From NCBI GenBank assembly GCA_905339235.1, contig CAJPFG010000017.1, forward strand, positions 124,001 to 188,000: 64,000 bases of DNA. Direction: 5' to 3'. Positions 41,220-50,665 of the stretch are shown one piece after another (position 1 is the first letter of the stretch; every line of letters starts with the position of its first letter). Under the pieces are notes generated by a model that worked only from the letters and a program-made list of their open reading frames with translations, was not told the origin of the DNA and searched no databases. This DNA comes from Phycisphaerales bacterium (GTDB lineage: Bacteria > Planctomycetota > Phycisphaerae > Phycisphaerales > UBA1924). The translations under genes and the position numbers were made by a program.

Positions 41220-44200
41220 ATGCTTGAAGCACTCCTGCACTTCTCGATCAAGAACCGCTGGTTCATCGTCGTCCTCACTGCGCTGGTCGCCTCGGTGGGC
41301 GTCTACTCGCTTAAGAGGCTGCCGATCGACGCGGTCCCCGACATCACCAACAACCAGGTCCAGATCAACGCGACCGCCCCCGCACTCTCGCCAGTCGAGG
41401 TCGAGAAGCAGGTGACGTTCACCATCGAGAACGCCCTGGCCGGCATTCCGGGCCTGACGTCAACGCGGTCGCTCTCTCGCAACGGGTTCGCACAGGTCAC
41501 CGCCGTCTTCGAGGACGACGTCAACATCTACTTCGCGCGCCAGCAGGTGAGCGAGCGCCTGGGCGAGGCGCGGGAGTCGCTGCCTCCCGGCGTGGACCCG
41601 GTGATGGGCCCGATCGCCACCGGCCTGGGCGAGATCTACATGTACACCGTCGAGTACGCGCACCCCCACGGGAAGGGCGCGACCATCAAGGACGGACAGG
41701 TCGGGTGGCAGAGCGATGGGTCGTACCTCAACCCCGAAGGGCGAAGGCTCACGAGCGACCTCGAACTGGCCGCCTATCTCCGCGAGATTCAGGACTGGGT
41801 GATCCGCCCGCAACTCAAGGGAATCAAGGATGTCGCCGGCGTCGAGGCGATCGGCGGATACGTCAAGCAATATCACGTCCAGCCCGACCCCATGAAACTG
41901 GTCTCGTATGGCCTGACGTTCTCGGAGGTCATCGAGGCCATCGAGAAGAACAATGTCTCCACCGGCGCCGGCTACGTCGAGCACAAGGGCGAGTCGTACC
42001 TCGTGCGGGCGACGGGGCGGATCGAGAACATCGAGCAACTCTCCATGATCGTGGTGGGGACGCGGAACGGCGTGCCCATCTACGTGCGGGACATCGTGGT
42101 GCCGGGTGGCGTGGGCATCGGACGCGAACTCCGCACGGGGTCGGCAAGCGAGAACGGCGAAGAGGTCGTGGTCAGCACGGTCATCATGCTCCTGGGAGCC
42201 AACAGCCGGACGGTCGCCGCCGCGGTGGACGCCAAAATGCCCGAGATCCAGAAGAGCCTCCCCGCAGGCATCCACGCCAAGACCGTCCTCAACCGCACCA
42301 AGCTCGTGGATGCCACGATCAAGACGGTCCGAAAGAACCTGCTCGAGGGCGCCATTCTGGTGATCGTGGTGCTGCTCCTGCTGCTCGGCAACGTGCGCGC
42401 GGCGCTCATTTGCGCGCTGGCCATCCCTCTCTCCATGCTCATGACCGCCACGGGCATGGTGCAGAACAAGGTCAGCGGCAACCTGATGTCCCTGGGCGCC
42501 ATCGACTTCGGGCTGATCGTGGATGGCGCGGTCATCATCGTCGAGAACTGCCTGCGCCGCTTGGCCGAGGCCCAGCACCACAAGGGCCGGGCCCTCGCCC
42601 TCCAGGAGCGTTTGCACGAAGTGATGGTTGCTGCCAAGGAGATGATCCAGCCGTCGGTGTACGGCCAGGCGATCATCGTGACCGTCTACTTCCCGATCCT
42701 CGCCCTCACCGGCATCGAAGGGAAGATGTTCCACCCGATGGCGATGACGGTGATCTTCGCTCTCATCGGCGCGTTTATCCTGTCGCTGACGTTCGTGCCG
42801 GCGATGGTGGCAATTCTCATCCGCGGCAAGGTCACGGAGAAGGAGATGTTCCTGGTCCGCTGGGCGAAGGCCGCGTACCAGCCCGTCGTCAGGCTTTCAA
42901 TCCGGCTGCGGTGGGTGATCGTGGCGGGAGCGGTTGTCGCGTTCCTCGGGTCGGCCGCGTTGTTCACCCGTCTGGGACAGGAGTTTGTTCCGACGCTCGA
43001 CGAGAAGGATCTGGCGATGCACGCCATGCGCATCCCGTCCACCTCGATCTCGCAGTCGCAGGCCATGCAGTTCGACGTGGAGCGCGCCCTCTCCGGCATT
43101 CCCGAAGTCGCGTTCGTTTACTCCAAGACCGGCACCGCCGAGATGGCGACCGATCCCATGCCCCCCAATGTGTCGGATACCTTCATCATCTTCAAGGACA
43201 AGAGTCAGTGGCGCAGCGAATCCGAACTGTATCGACTCATCGCCGAAAAGACCGAAGAGATCGAGCGCATGGGTTCGCACGGCGGGCGTGACGAGCATGC
43301 CGAGGAGGGAGGCCATGCGCACGAGGGGCCGAAGATCGAGGGCCACAAAGGCAAGCTCATCAAGCTCATCGAGCTGACCGTGGCGACGGTCCCCGGCAAC
43401 AACTACGAGTTCACCCAGCCCATCCAGATGCGCTTCAACGAACTCATCTCCGGCGTGCGAGGCGATGTTGCCGTGAAGGTCTACGGCGACGACTTTGACT
43501 CGATGACGCGGACGGCGCAGCAGGTGCTGACCGCGATCCAGTCGGTGCCCGGCGCCGCGGACGCCAAGATGGAGCAGGTCGAGGGGCTCCCGGTGATGAC
43601 CGTTAACATCGACCGCGCCGCCATCGCCCGCTACGGCCTGAACATCCACGACATCCAGCAGGTCGTCGCCGCCGCGATGGGCGGGGCCGAGGCAGGGTTG
43701 GTGTTCGAAGGGGACCGTCGCTTCGATCTGGTCGTGCGGTTGCCCGACGAGATCCGCGGCCGGATCGATGCACTGGAACGCCTGCCGATCCCGCTTCCCG
43801 GCGGTGAAGAGCACGCCATGGTCGGCACGCTCGCGAGCGCCCACGGAAGAGGGCTGGCCGGGCTGATCCAGACCCGGGAGATGGGCTTTATCCCCTTGGG
43901 GGACGTAGCCAGAGTCGATGTGGCCGAGGGCCGCAACCAGGTCAGCCGCGAGAACGGCAAGCGGCGCATCGTCGTCCAGTGCAACGTCCGCGGCCGCGAC
44001 TTGGGCTCGTTCGTGCGCGATGCCGAGAAGGTCGTCGGATCGATCTCGCTCCCTGCCGGGCAGTGGTTGGTGTGGGGCGGGCAGTACGAGAACCTCGCCG
44101 CCGCCAAGCAACGGCTCACGATCGTGGTCCCGATCTGCTTCGGGCTGATCTTCCTGTTGCTCTTCTCGACCTTCAAGAGCGTCAGGTACGCCTTCCTGGT

Positions 44201-44816
44201 CTTCAGCGCTGTGCCGCTGGGCCTTACGGGCGGGATCATCGCCCTGTGGGTGCGCGGAATGCCCTTCTCGATCTCGGCCGCGGTGGGGTTTATCGCGCTG
44301 TCGGGCGTGGCCGTGCTCAACGGCCTGGTCATGGTGTCATTCATCAACCAGTTGCGGCGCGAGGGCCTTGCCCGCGACGAGGCGATCATCCGCGGGTCCC
44401 TCGTGCGGCTTCGGCCCGTGCTGATGACGGCGCTGGTGGCGTCGCTGGGGTTCGTGCCGATGGCGATTGCCAGCGGCACCGGGGCCGAGGTTCAAAAGCC
44501 GCTGGCCACGGTCGTCATCGGCGGGCTGATCTCCAGCACGCTCCTGACGCTCGTGGTGCTCCCCGCCCTCTACCGCATCTTCACGGGCCGCGACCCCGCC
44601 GGACGGCCCGAACCCCTCACGCAAGACTGGGAACGTCCGGAGTCGGGCCCGTTGGAAGTTCACGCCGCCGCGCTGCCGGCATCCGCGTCTTCCGATGCCA
44701 TCGCGGGTCCGCCGCCCGCACTGCCTCACTCCAATCCCGATCCATCTTCGCCGGCCTCGACTTCTGGCACGTCGCCCGAGAACAGGCCCGGCAATGCACC
44801 CAAGGGCTCGGCCTGA
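41220..44816 (+). CDS. czcA: CzcA-type heavy-metal RND efflux pump with His-rich insertion
   Basis: A 1198-residue proton-driven inner-membrane pump. The TM4 motif DFGLIVDGAVIIVEN (Asp429, Asp435, Glu442) is the HME1 signature of Zn/Co/Cd exporters. The N-terminal TM1 and DITNNQVQINATAP are canonical. Residues 685-712 in the second periplasmic loop form an unusual insertion with seven His and several acidic residues, around DEHAEEGGHAHEG. This could feed metal to the porter domain. The last 60 residues are a Pro/Ser/Ala-rich tail not seen in typical CzcA (about 1060 residues). It lies third in the operon after czcC and czcB. Confidence 0.93.
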   Translation: MLEALLHFSIKNRWFIVVLTALVASVGVYSLKRLPIDAVPDITNNQVQINATAPALSPVEVEKQVTFTIENALAGIPGLTSTRSLSRNGFAQVTAVFEDDVNIYFARQQVSERLGEARESLPPGVDPVMGPIATGLGEIYMYTVEYAHPHGKGATIKDGQVGWQSDGSYLNPEGRRLTSDLELAAYLREIQDWVIRPQLKGIKDVAGVEAIGGYVKQYHVQPDPMKLVSYGLTFSEVIEAIEKNNVSTGAGYVEHKGESYLVRATGRIENIEQLSMIVVGTRNGVPIYVRDIVVPGGVGIGRELRTGSASENGEEVVVSTVIMLLGANSRTVAAAVDAKMPEIQKSLPAGIHAKTVLNRTKLVDATIKTVRKNLLEGAILVIVVLLLLLGNVRAALICALAIPLSMLMTATGMVQNKVSGNLMSLGAIDFGLIVDGAVIIVENCLRRLAEAQHHKGRALALQERLHEVMVAAKEMIQPSVYGQAIIVTVYFPILALTGIEGKMFHPMAMTVIFALIGAFILSLTFVPAMVAILIRGKVTEKEMFLVRWAKAAYQPVVRLSIRLRWVIVAGAVVAFLGSAALFTRLGQEFVPTLDEKDLAMHAMRIPSTSISQSQAMQFDVERALSGIPEVAFVYSKTGTAEMATDPMPPNVSDTFIIFKDKSQWRSESELYRLIAEKTEEIERMGSHGGRDEHAEEGGHAHEGPKIEGHKGKLIKLIELTVATVPGNNYEFTQPIQMRFNELISGVRGDVAVKVYGDDFDSMTRTAQQVLTAIQSVPGAADAKMEQVEGLPVMTVNIDRAAIARYGLNIHDIQQVVAAAMGGAEAGLVFEGDRRFDLVVRLPDEIRGRIDALERLPIPLPGGEEHAMVGTLASAHGRGLAGLIQTREMGFIPLGDVARVDVAEGRNQVSRENGKRRIVVQCNVRGRDLGSFVRDAEKVVGSISLPAGQWLVWGGQYENLAAAKQRLTIVVPICFGLIFLLLFSTFKSVRYAFLVFSAVPLGLTGGIIALWVRGMPFSISAAVGFIALSGVAVLNGLVMVSFINQLRREGLARDEAIIRGSLVRLRPVLMTALVASLGFVPMAIASGTGAEVQKPLATVVIGGLISSTLLTLVVLPALYRIFTGRDPAGRPEPLTQDWERPESGPLEVHAAALPASASSDAIAGPPPALPHSNPDPSSPASTSGTSPENRPGNAPKGSA

Positions 44817-44839
44817 GCCTGTTTCCCAAGGAGTCGAGT

Positions 44840-45112
44840 ATGCACAGTGACCGCAGGAGCGTTCTGGTCGGAGCCGCTGCCGGCGCCGTTCTGACTGCTC
44901 TCGCAGGAGCGCTTATGGGCCAGGGCGCATCCCAACCGGTGCTGAAGACCGAAACGCAGTATTTCGTGACCGGCGAAGGTGACGATGCCCACCTGTGGGT
45001 GCGAGAGGCCGCCAAACTCCGCTGCGTCGGCCACGGCGAGTGCGCAGCCCTCCAGCACGATCACAAGGACGGCGACGGGCACGATCACGGGAAGGAAGCG
45101 CCGAAAAAGTAG
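44840..45112 (+). CDS. Small exported His-rich protein at the end of the czc operon
   Basis: A 90-residue protein starting 23 bases after czcA with AAGGAG seven bases upstream. The N-terminus DRRSVLVGAAAGAVLTALAGALMG has a twin-Arg and a hydrophobic stretch, so export by Tat is possible. The mature part has a short beta-like segment (ETQYFVTGEGDDAHLWV), two Cys (LRCVGHGECAA) and a C-terminal tail of six His among Asp and Gly (QHDHKDGDGHDHGK). It probably binds Zn, Co or Ni in the periplasm, as do CzcE/CzcI-like proteins. No family was recognised. Confidence 0.7.
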   Translation: MHSDRRSVLVGAAAGAVLTALAGALMGQGASQPVLKTETQYFVTGEGDDAHLWVREAAKLRCVGHGECAALQHDHKDGDGHDHGKEAPKK

Positions 45113-45182
45113 CGCCCGGCAATGCCCGACAGCACGGATCGCGGCCGCGCGGTATTCTCACCCCGCCCGTCGGGAGGTTTCC

Positions 45183-48101
45183 GTGAACATTTGGCTTATC
45201 TTTCTCGCCGGTCTTTTGTCCCACTTGCCCGCCGCGGCCCAGCCCGACGAACCGGCGACCCTGGATCGCTACAACGTCGTCTGGACCTCTCCCAGCCGCG
45301 ACGCGTCCGGGTCGATGCCCATCGGCAACGGCGAGACCGGGCTCAATGTCTGGGTCGAAGAAGGCGGCGACCTGGTCTTCTACATCAGCCGCACCGACGC
45401 CTGGAGCGAGACCGACCGGCTGCTGAAACTCGCGCGGGTCCGGATCTCGCTCTCGCCTAATCCCTTCGCAAAGGGCCTCCCGTTCCGGCAGGAGTTGGTC
45501 CTGCGCGAAGGCCGCGTCGAGATCACCGCGGGCGAGCCCGCCTCGCAGGCCGCGCTGCGCCTCTACGTGAACGCGGCCGGCCCGGACGTGCATATCGACG
45601 GCGAGTTCAAGACTCCCACCACGGTGACAAGCACGCTGGAATGCTGGCGCACCGAGCGCAAGACTTTCGAGAACGACGACGAACTCCGCTCGTCGTGGAC
45701 GATGCACAGCGCCCCCGCCGCGGTGCGCAAAGACCTCGTCTGGGAATCACCCGACACCATCATCTCCGACGACAACGCCGTGGTCTGGCACCACCGCAAC
45801 GAGCATTCGGTCGTGCCCTTCACGCTCAAGCACCAGGGCCTCGAGACCATCGCGTCCACGTTCCCTGATCCGCTCATCCGCCGCACCTTCGGCGCCCGCA
45901 TGAGCGGCCCCGGCTTCACGCTCGCACGCCAGCCCGGCGTCTTGCGCACCACTTCGCCGATCTCTTCCATCGCCCTTCGCATCACAACCCACAGCGCGCA
46001 GACCCCGACCGCCTCCGCGTGGCGAGACGACCTCCGCCGCCTCGACGCCGCCGCCCCCGCGGACGCCAGGAAGCAAACCGCCGCGTGGTGGCGCGAGTTC
46101 TGGGATCGGTCGTACATCCTCGTCCGCGGCGACCCCGCCCCCGCGGCGCCCGCCTCCGACCCGCCCCCGCGCAATACCCACCCGCTTCGCATCGGCGCCG
46201 ATAGTAACAGCCAGAACGTCTTCCGCGGCTACATGCCGCACGCGGCGATCTTCGACCATGCGCTCACGGCCGAGGAGATCTTGCGCCGCGCCGACGATCC
46301 CGCCGCGCCGGCTCCGTGGTGGCAATGGGAGCCGGCGGACGGTCGCCGCGCAGTACCACCGCGTCCTTCCCACAAACTCACTCTCAAGCCGATCGGCGAG
46401 GCCCGCGAGGGCACACCCATGCCCGACGGTCCGGCTCTGGTGTTCGAGGGAGGACACTTTGAAGCCCCCGCGGCGGAGATCCCCGAGTTCCCCGGCGGCT
46501 TCACGCTTGACGCCATCATCGCGCCTTCCGAACTCTCCCCCGCGCGCATCTTCGACAAGATGACCGCCGGCGGCGACGACGGCTTCATCTTCGATACACA
46601 TCCGGGCGATGCGCTCCGCCTCATCGTCGGAAACCAGACGTTAAGCGCGACGGGCGTGCTCAAGCGCGGCCAGTGGCACCGCGTGGCCGCGACCTTCGAC
46701 CCCGCCTCCGGCCGCCTCGCCCTCTACCTCGACCGCAAACTCATCAAGGAATCTTCCGCGACGTTTCACGACCCGGCGCCGCCCTCGCGCGTCACGCAGG
46801 CGTACATCCTTCAGCGATACATGGCCGCGTGCGGCGGCCGGAGCGTGAGCGGCGACGCCGCGTTCCCCATCAAGTTCAACGGATCGATCTTCACTGTGGA
46901 GCCGGCCTTCACGGAAAGCCAGACACACAACCCCGACTGGCGGAAGTGGGGCGGGGACTTCTGGTGGCAGAACACGCGCCTGCCTTACTACCCCATGCTC
47001 GCCGCGGGCGACTTCGATCTGATGGACCCGCTCTTCCGGTTCTACGAGTCGGCCGCCCCCGGCGCCCGCGCCCGCGCTCGCCTGTACCACGGGGCCGAAG
47101 GGCTCTACTTCCCCGAGACCATGACCACCTTCGGTACCTACAGCAACGGCGACTACGGCTGGAACCGCGAAAACGCAAAGCCCTCCGACATCCACTGCCC
47201 TTGGTGGCAATGGGCCTGGCAGCAGAGCCTCGAACTCGCACAACTCATGCTCGACCACGCCGCCTACACCGGCGACCGCCCCTTCCTCACCACGCGCGCC
47301 ATCCCCATGGCCAACGACGCCCTCCGCTACTACGACTCGCGCTTCAAGCGCGACGAAAAAGGCAAACTCCTCATCTCGCCCACGCAGGCCGTCGAGACTT
47401 ACTGGAACGGCGTCGTCAACGATGCCCCCTCCATCGGCGGACTTCATGCCGTGTGCGATGCACTGCTCTCGCTCCCGTCCGCCGTCACCACCCCCGACGA
47501 CCGCGCGTTCTGGCAGCGCATGAAGGACGCCACGCCCGCGCTGCCCACCTGGACCGTCAGCGGCAAGCCCGCCGCGGCCCCGGCCGAGTCGTTCACCAAC
47601 AAACGCAGCAACTGCGAGACCGCCGAGTTGTATCCGCTCTTCCCGTTCCGTCAGTACGGCCCGGGAAAGCCAGGCCTCGATCTCGCGATCAACGCCTACC
47701 GCGCTCGCGTGGATAAGAGCCACGTCGGATGGACCCAGGACGACATGTTCGCCGCCATGCTCGGCCTGACCGACGAGGCCAAGTCCAACCTGCTCGCCAA
47801 AGTCGGCAACAGCCACCGCAACTTCCGCTTCCCCGCCATGTGGGGGCCGAACTTCGACTGGCTCCCCGACCAGGACCACGGCAGCAACATCCTGTCCACG
47901 CTGCAACTCATGCTGCTCCAGTGCGACGGCGAAGAAATCCGCCTTCTCCCCGCTTGGCCGCGGGAATGGGGCGTCTCCTTCAAACTCCACGCCCCGAATC
48001 AGACGACGGTCCAAGTCGAGTACCGCGACGGAAGAATCCAGCGCCTCGTCGTGACTCCCGAGTACCGCCGCGCGAACGTAGTGATGCCGCCGGCTCAGTG
48101 A
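45183..48101 (+). CDS. Secreted DUF5703-type glycosidase with a LamG-like insertion
   Basis: A 972-residue exported protein with a signal peptide (about 1-20). The DUF5703 N-terminal block is clear: YNVVWTSPSRDASGSMPIGN and GLNVWVEEGGDLVFYI. A long (alpha/alpha)6-barrel-like domain follows with QAYILQRYMAACGGR, IKFNGSIFTVE, WGGDFWWQNTRLPYY and YGWNRENA, as in GH95-like enzymes that cut alpha-linked sugars. Between SYILV (about residue 310) and VTQAYILQ (about 537) lies a LamG/ConA-like lectin segment with its parts in unusual order. GTG 45183 is chosen for GGGAGG upstream and the signal peptide. Its stop overlaps the end of the fur gene by seven bases. Substrate is unknown. Confidence 0.8.
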   Translation: MNIWLIFLAGLLSHLPAAAQPDEPATLDRYNVVWTSPSRDASGSMPIGNGETGLNVWVEEGGDLVFYISRTDAWSETDRLLKLARVRISLSPNPFAKGLPFRQELVLREGRVEITAGEPASQAALRLYVNAAGPDVHIDGEFKTPTTVTSTLECWRTERKTFENDDELRSSWTMHSAPAAVRKDLVWESPDTIISDDNAVVWHHRNEHSVVPFTLKHQGLETIASTFPDPLIRRTFGARMSGPGFTLARQPGVLRTTSPISSIALRITTHSAQTPTASAWRDDLRRLDAAAPADARKQTAAWWREFWDRSYILVRGDPAPAAPASDPPPRNTHPLRIGADSNSQNVFRGYMPHAAIFDHALTAEEILRRADDPAAPAPWWQWEPADGRRAVPPRPSHKLTLKPIGEAREGTPMPDGPALVFEGGHFEAPAAEIPEFPGGFTLDAIIAPSELSPARIFDKMTAGGDDGFIFDTHPGDALRLIVGNQTLSATGVLKRGQWHRVAATFDPASGRLALYLDRKLIKESSATFHDPAPPSRVTQAYILQRYMAACGGRSVSGDAAFPIKFNGSIFTVEPAFTESQTHNPDWRKWGGDFWWQNTRLPYYPMLAAGDFDLMDPLFRFYESAAPGARARARLYHGAEGLYFPETMTTFGTYSNGDYGWNRENAKPSDIHCPWWQWAWQQSLELAQLMLDHAAYTGDRPFLTTRAIPMANDALRYYDSRFKRDEKGKLLISPTQAVETYWNGVVNDAPSIGGLHAVCDALLSLPSAVTTPDDRAFWQRMKDATPALPTWTVSGKPAAAPAESFTNKRSNCETAELYPLFPFRQYGPGKPGLDLAINAYRARVDKSHVGWTQDDMFAAMLGLTDEAKSNLLAKVGNSHRNFRFPAMWGPNFDWLPDQDHGSNILSTLQLMLLQCDGEEIRLLPAWPREWGVSFKLHAPNQTTVQVEYRDGRIQRLVVTPEYRRANVVMPPAQ

Positions 48102-48547
48102 TGGTGGTGGTCGTGCCCCGGCTTGCCGCGAGATTTTTTCGCTCCGGCCCGGTCCGGTGGGGCTTTCCCGCCCACGCACACGGCGCAGCGGCCGAACAGC
48201 AGGACCTCGTGCCCCTCGATCTCGAACCCCGCCGGCGCGTGCTCCTCGAAGTGCCCGCAGCACCCCTCTACCTCGTACACCTTCCCGCACTGGCGGCAGT
48301 GAAAGTGGTGGTGGTGATGTTTTCCCGCCAACTCAAACCGCGGCGATTGCCCCGGAATCTCCACCGGAATCACAATTCCAGCGTCCGCGAGCAACTTGAG
48401 CGTCCGGTAGACCGTCGCCAGCCCCAGCCCGTCCACGTGCGCCTTTGCCTGGTCCAGAATCTCACGCGGCGACAACGGCACCCCCGCGTCGGCGATCGCA
48501 TCCCGGATGGCCTGTCGCTGCCGGGTTTGTCGTTCCTTGGTCGGCAT
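48095..48547 (-). CDS. fur: Fur-family transcriptional regulator with His-rich ends
   Basis: A 150-residue metal-dependent repressor. The DNA-binding domain contains RQAIRDAIADAG, SPREILDQAKAHVDGLGLATVYRTLKLLADAG. The dimerisation domain has HHHHHFHCRQCGKVYEVEGC (zinc-binding CxxC) and a second pair CAVC. Five consecutive His precede FHC, where most Fur proteins have two or three, and the protein ends GHDHHHH. This points to Zn or Ni sensing (Zur/Nur-like) or metal storage, but Fur cannot be excluded. ATG 48547 gives the normal N-terminus; 23 further upstream codons are open. It is the downstream neighbour of the PpiD-like gene, 34 bases apart, and near the czc operon. Confidence 0.88.
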   Translation of the reverse strand: MPTKERQTRQRQAIRDAIADAGVPLSPREILDQAKAHVDGLGLATVYRTLKLLADAGIVIPVEIPGQSPRFELAGKHHHHHFHCRQCGKVYEVEGCCGHFEEHAPAGFEIEGHEVLLFGRCAVCVGGKAPPDRAGAKKSRGKPGHDHHHH

Positions 48548-48581
48548 CGGGCCTGCAAGCCCCCGGTCGGCACTCGCCGAC

Positions 48582-50555
48582 TCAACCCTTGGATTCGGCC
48601 GGCGGCGCCCCATCATCCTCCGACTCGCGAATCTCCTTGAAGTTCGTCCGCTTCTTGAGATTCTCGAACGAGAACGGATCTTCCGCCTTGGGCTCGGCCG
48701 CGGTCACCTCTTCACGCAACAGGATCTGGTACACGTTGCGGTTGAACGTCCGCAGGTCCTCCAACGTCAGCGGCGAGGGGTACGTCGTCTGAACCACCGC
48801 CACCGTCAGGCTCTTGGGCAGGGTAAACACAAACGTCCGGGCCGCGACATTCTCCGGAGTCGGCGGCGTGAGGAACCCCAGCGCCGCCACGCCGTCCATG
48901 ACCGCATCTCGTACCTCCGGCACATCCAACTGCGACGTCCGCTGATCGACACTCATGCGCGAAATCCGCACGCCGGTCGTCACCTCGATCGCCGGCACCG
49001 CCGGGAGCGTGCTCAACGCGGGCTTCGCGAAGCGCTTGCCCAGTGCCTCCAACCCGTCGCTGATCGCCGCGCTCTTGTACCCGGCCGACTCCCCCGCAAC
49101 CTTGTCGTACGCCCACTTCAACTTCAGGTCGCGCACCACCTGCTCGCGAACCTCGTCCAGGTTCTCCGGCGCCGATTCCTCGCGCCAGTCCAGCACGCAG
49201 AAGTAAAAGCGATCCCCGGCCGCGTTGGTCATGTACTGATCAAACGGCATCTTGGCCTGCAACCCCAGCGACCCCTCCTTCGAGAACTCGTACATCGCGT
49301 TGATCAGGTCCGCGAGCGTCGCCCGCTGCGCCCCGACGTTGAAAACCGCCTCGCCCAGGTCCGGGATCGTGCGGGCCTGGTCCAGCCGCGTCCACTGGCG
49401 CGCCCGAACCGTCACGCTCGGCAGCGGAACCGTGACCTTCGCCGCTTCCGAAACCCGCGGGGTGATCTCCCCCGCCAGCCGCTCCATCGTCGGCCGCTGC
49501 GCATCCCACTCCGCCGACAACCGCCGGATCGCCCCGTCCGCCGGCAGAAACCTCGCCGCGTTCTTGATGCTCGTCTTGTACAGCGAATCAAACTGCGAGA
49601 AGACCTCCTCGATCTTCTGGTCCCGCAGCCGCGCCTCCACCTTGTCCCTCTCCTTCGCGAACTCGTCGGGATACTCGCTCCGGTGCTGCTGGTAGAACTT
49701 GCTCACCGCGATCGGGTCGAGCACTACGGCCTTCCCGATCGCCGCCTTCGACAACTGCAGGAACTCGATCTTCACCCGCCGCGGCTGCACGTACCCGAAG
49801 CCGTGCTCGCCCTCGCCCGGCTTGACGCTCCGGAACTGCTCGTACTGCGACTGCACCGCGGAGTCGGTCGGAGTGGGGGCCTCCGGCTCCAGCCGGTCCG
49901 CGCTGATCAGCAGCACGTCCGCCTGCACCGAGTCCAGGAACCGCCGCGCGTCGGTCACGACCTGCCGATCGGATATGCGGGCCGCCCGGTGGTACGTGTT
50001 CAACAGACGAGCCACCCCCCGCAGTTTGGCGATCGTGAGATCGAACTGCTCGGGCATCAGGTTCATCCGCCGCGCCAGCGCGGGCCGCTCCGTAACCATC
50101 CGCGTGCGCACTTCCTCGATCCGCGGGTTGATGAACGACGGATTGCTCAGGATCAGGTTCAGGATCTGCGGGTTCTGACCGTACTGGACGCGGATCATGC
50201 CCACGGCCTCCGCCTCGGGCAGTTCGTTGGTCAGCCAGTCGTACCCATCCCCCGCCTCGCCCACCAGCCCCGCCTTCTGCGCCTCCCGCACCAGCAGTTG
50301 CCAGTGCGCCCCGTTCTCGATCCCCATCTCCGCCTGAACCGTGTACCGCGCGTAGTCCTTCAGAGTCTCGTACTCACGCGACGCCGCGTCCCAGTCCGCC
50401 GACAGGATCTTCTCGTTCCCCACCGTGGCGACGACAATGCTGCCGCGCCCGCTCTGAAAGATGCTCGAACTTCCCGAAAACAGGAAGGTGATGAGCAGAA
50501 GCGTGCCGAACGCCGCCAGGAACCACTGCTTGTTCTTTCGGATGATTTTGACCAT
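48582..50555 (-). CDS. PpiD/SurA-like membrane-anchored folding factor, no clear PPIase domain
   Basis: A 657-residue protein with a Lys-rich start, one membrane helix (about 10-28) and a long exported part. SIVVATVGNEKILSADWDAASREYE matches the N-terminal chaperone part of SurA/PpiD (first strand, then helices that hold clients). Helical segments with MLRR-type pairs follow. The C-terminal half (DRFYFCVLDWREESAPENLDEVREQVVRDLKLKWAYDKV) matches the chaperone end of PpiD. A canonical parvulin active site (H...C...H) is not visible between, so it may act only as a chaperone. It starts with ATG 50555, about 110 bases after rpsD, and precedes fur. Confidence 0.7.
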   Translation of the reverse strand: MVKIIRKNKQWFLAAFGTLLLITFLFSGSSSIFQSGRGSIVVATVGNEKILSADWDAASREYETLKDYARYTVQAEMGIENGAHWQLLVREAQKAGLVGEAGDGYDWLTNELPEAEAVGMIRVQYGQNPQILNLILSNPSFINPRIEEVRTRMVTERPALARRMNLMPEQFDLTIAKLRGVARLLNTYHRAARISDRQVVTDARRFLDSVQADVLLISADRLEPEAPTPTDSAVQSQYEQFRSVKPGEGEHGFGYVQPRRVKIEFLQLSKAAIGKAVVLDPIAVSKFYQQHRSEYPDEFAKERDKVEARLRDQKIEEVFSQFDSLYKTSIKNAARFLPADGAIRRLSAEWDAQRPTMERLAGEITPRVSEAAKVTVPLPSVTVRARQWTRLDQARTIPDLGEAVFNVGAQRATLADLINAMYEFSKEGSLGLQAKMPFDQYMTNAAGDRFYFCVLDWREESAPENLDEVREQVVRDLKLKWAYDKVAGESAGYKSAAISDGLEALGKRFAKPALSTLPAVPAIEVTTGVRISRMSVDQRTSQLDVPEVRDAVMDGVAALGFLTPPTPENVAARTFVFTLPKSLTVAVVQTTYPSPLTLEDLRTFNRNVYQILLREEVTAAEPKAEDPFSFENLKKRTNFKEIRESEDDGAPPAESKG

Positions 50556-50589
50556 GGTGTGATCTGCGAAAGGATCCTGAAAGCGAAGC

Positions 50590-50654
50590 GGGCGACCGGG
50601 GAATCCCGATCGCCCGGAAGGGTACGCGTGTTGTCCGCGCGGCCGTTCGCGCGG
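50590..50654 (-). terminator. Two hairpins downstream of rpsD
   Basis: GGGCGA-c-CGGG pairs with CCCG-a-TCGCCC around GAAT (50590-50615), and CCGCGC pairs with GCGCGG (50635-50654). They lie 12-76 bases past the rpsD stop. No T-run follows on the minus strand, so termination would be Rho-dependent or weak. They may instead separate translation of the two neighbouring genes. Confidence 0.35.
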
Positions 50655-50665
50655 ATGTCCGGGTG

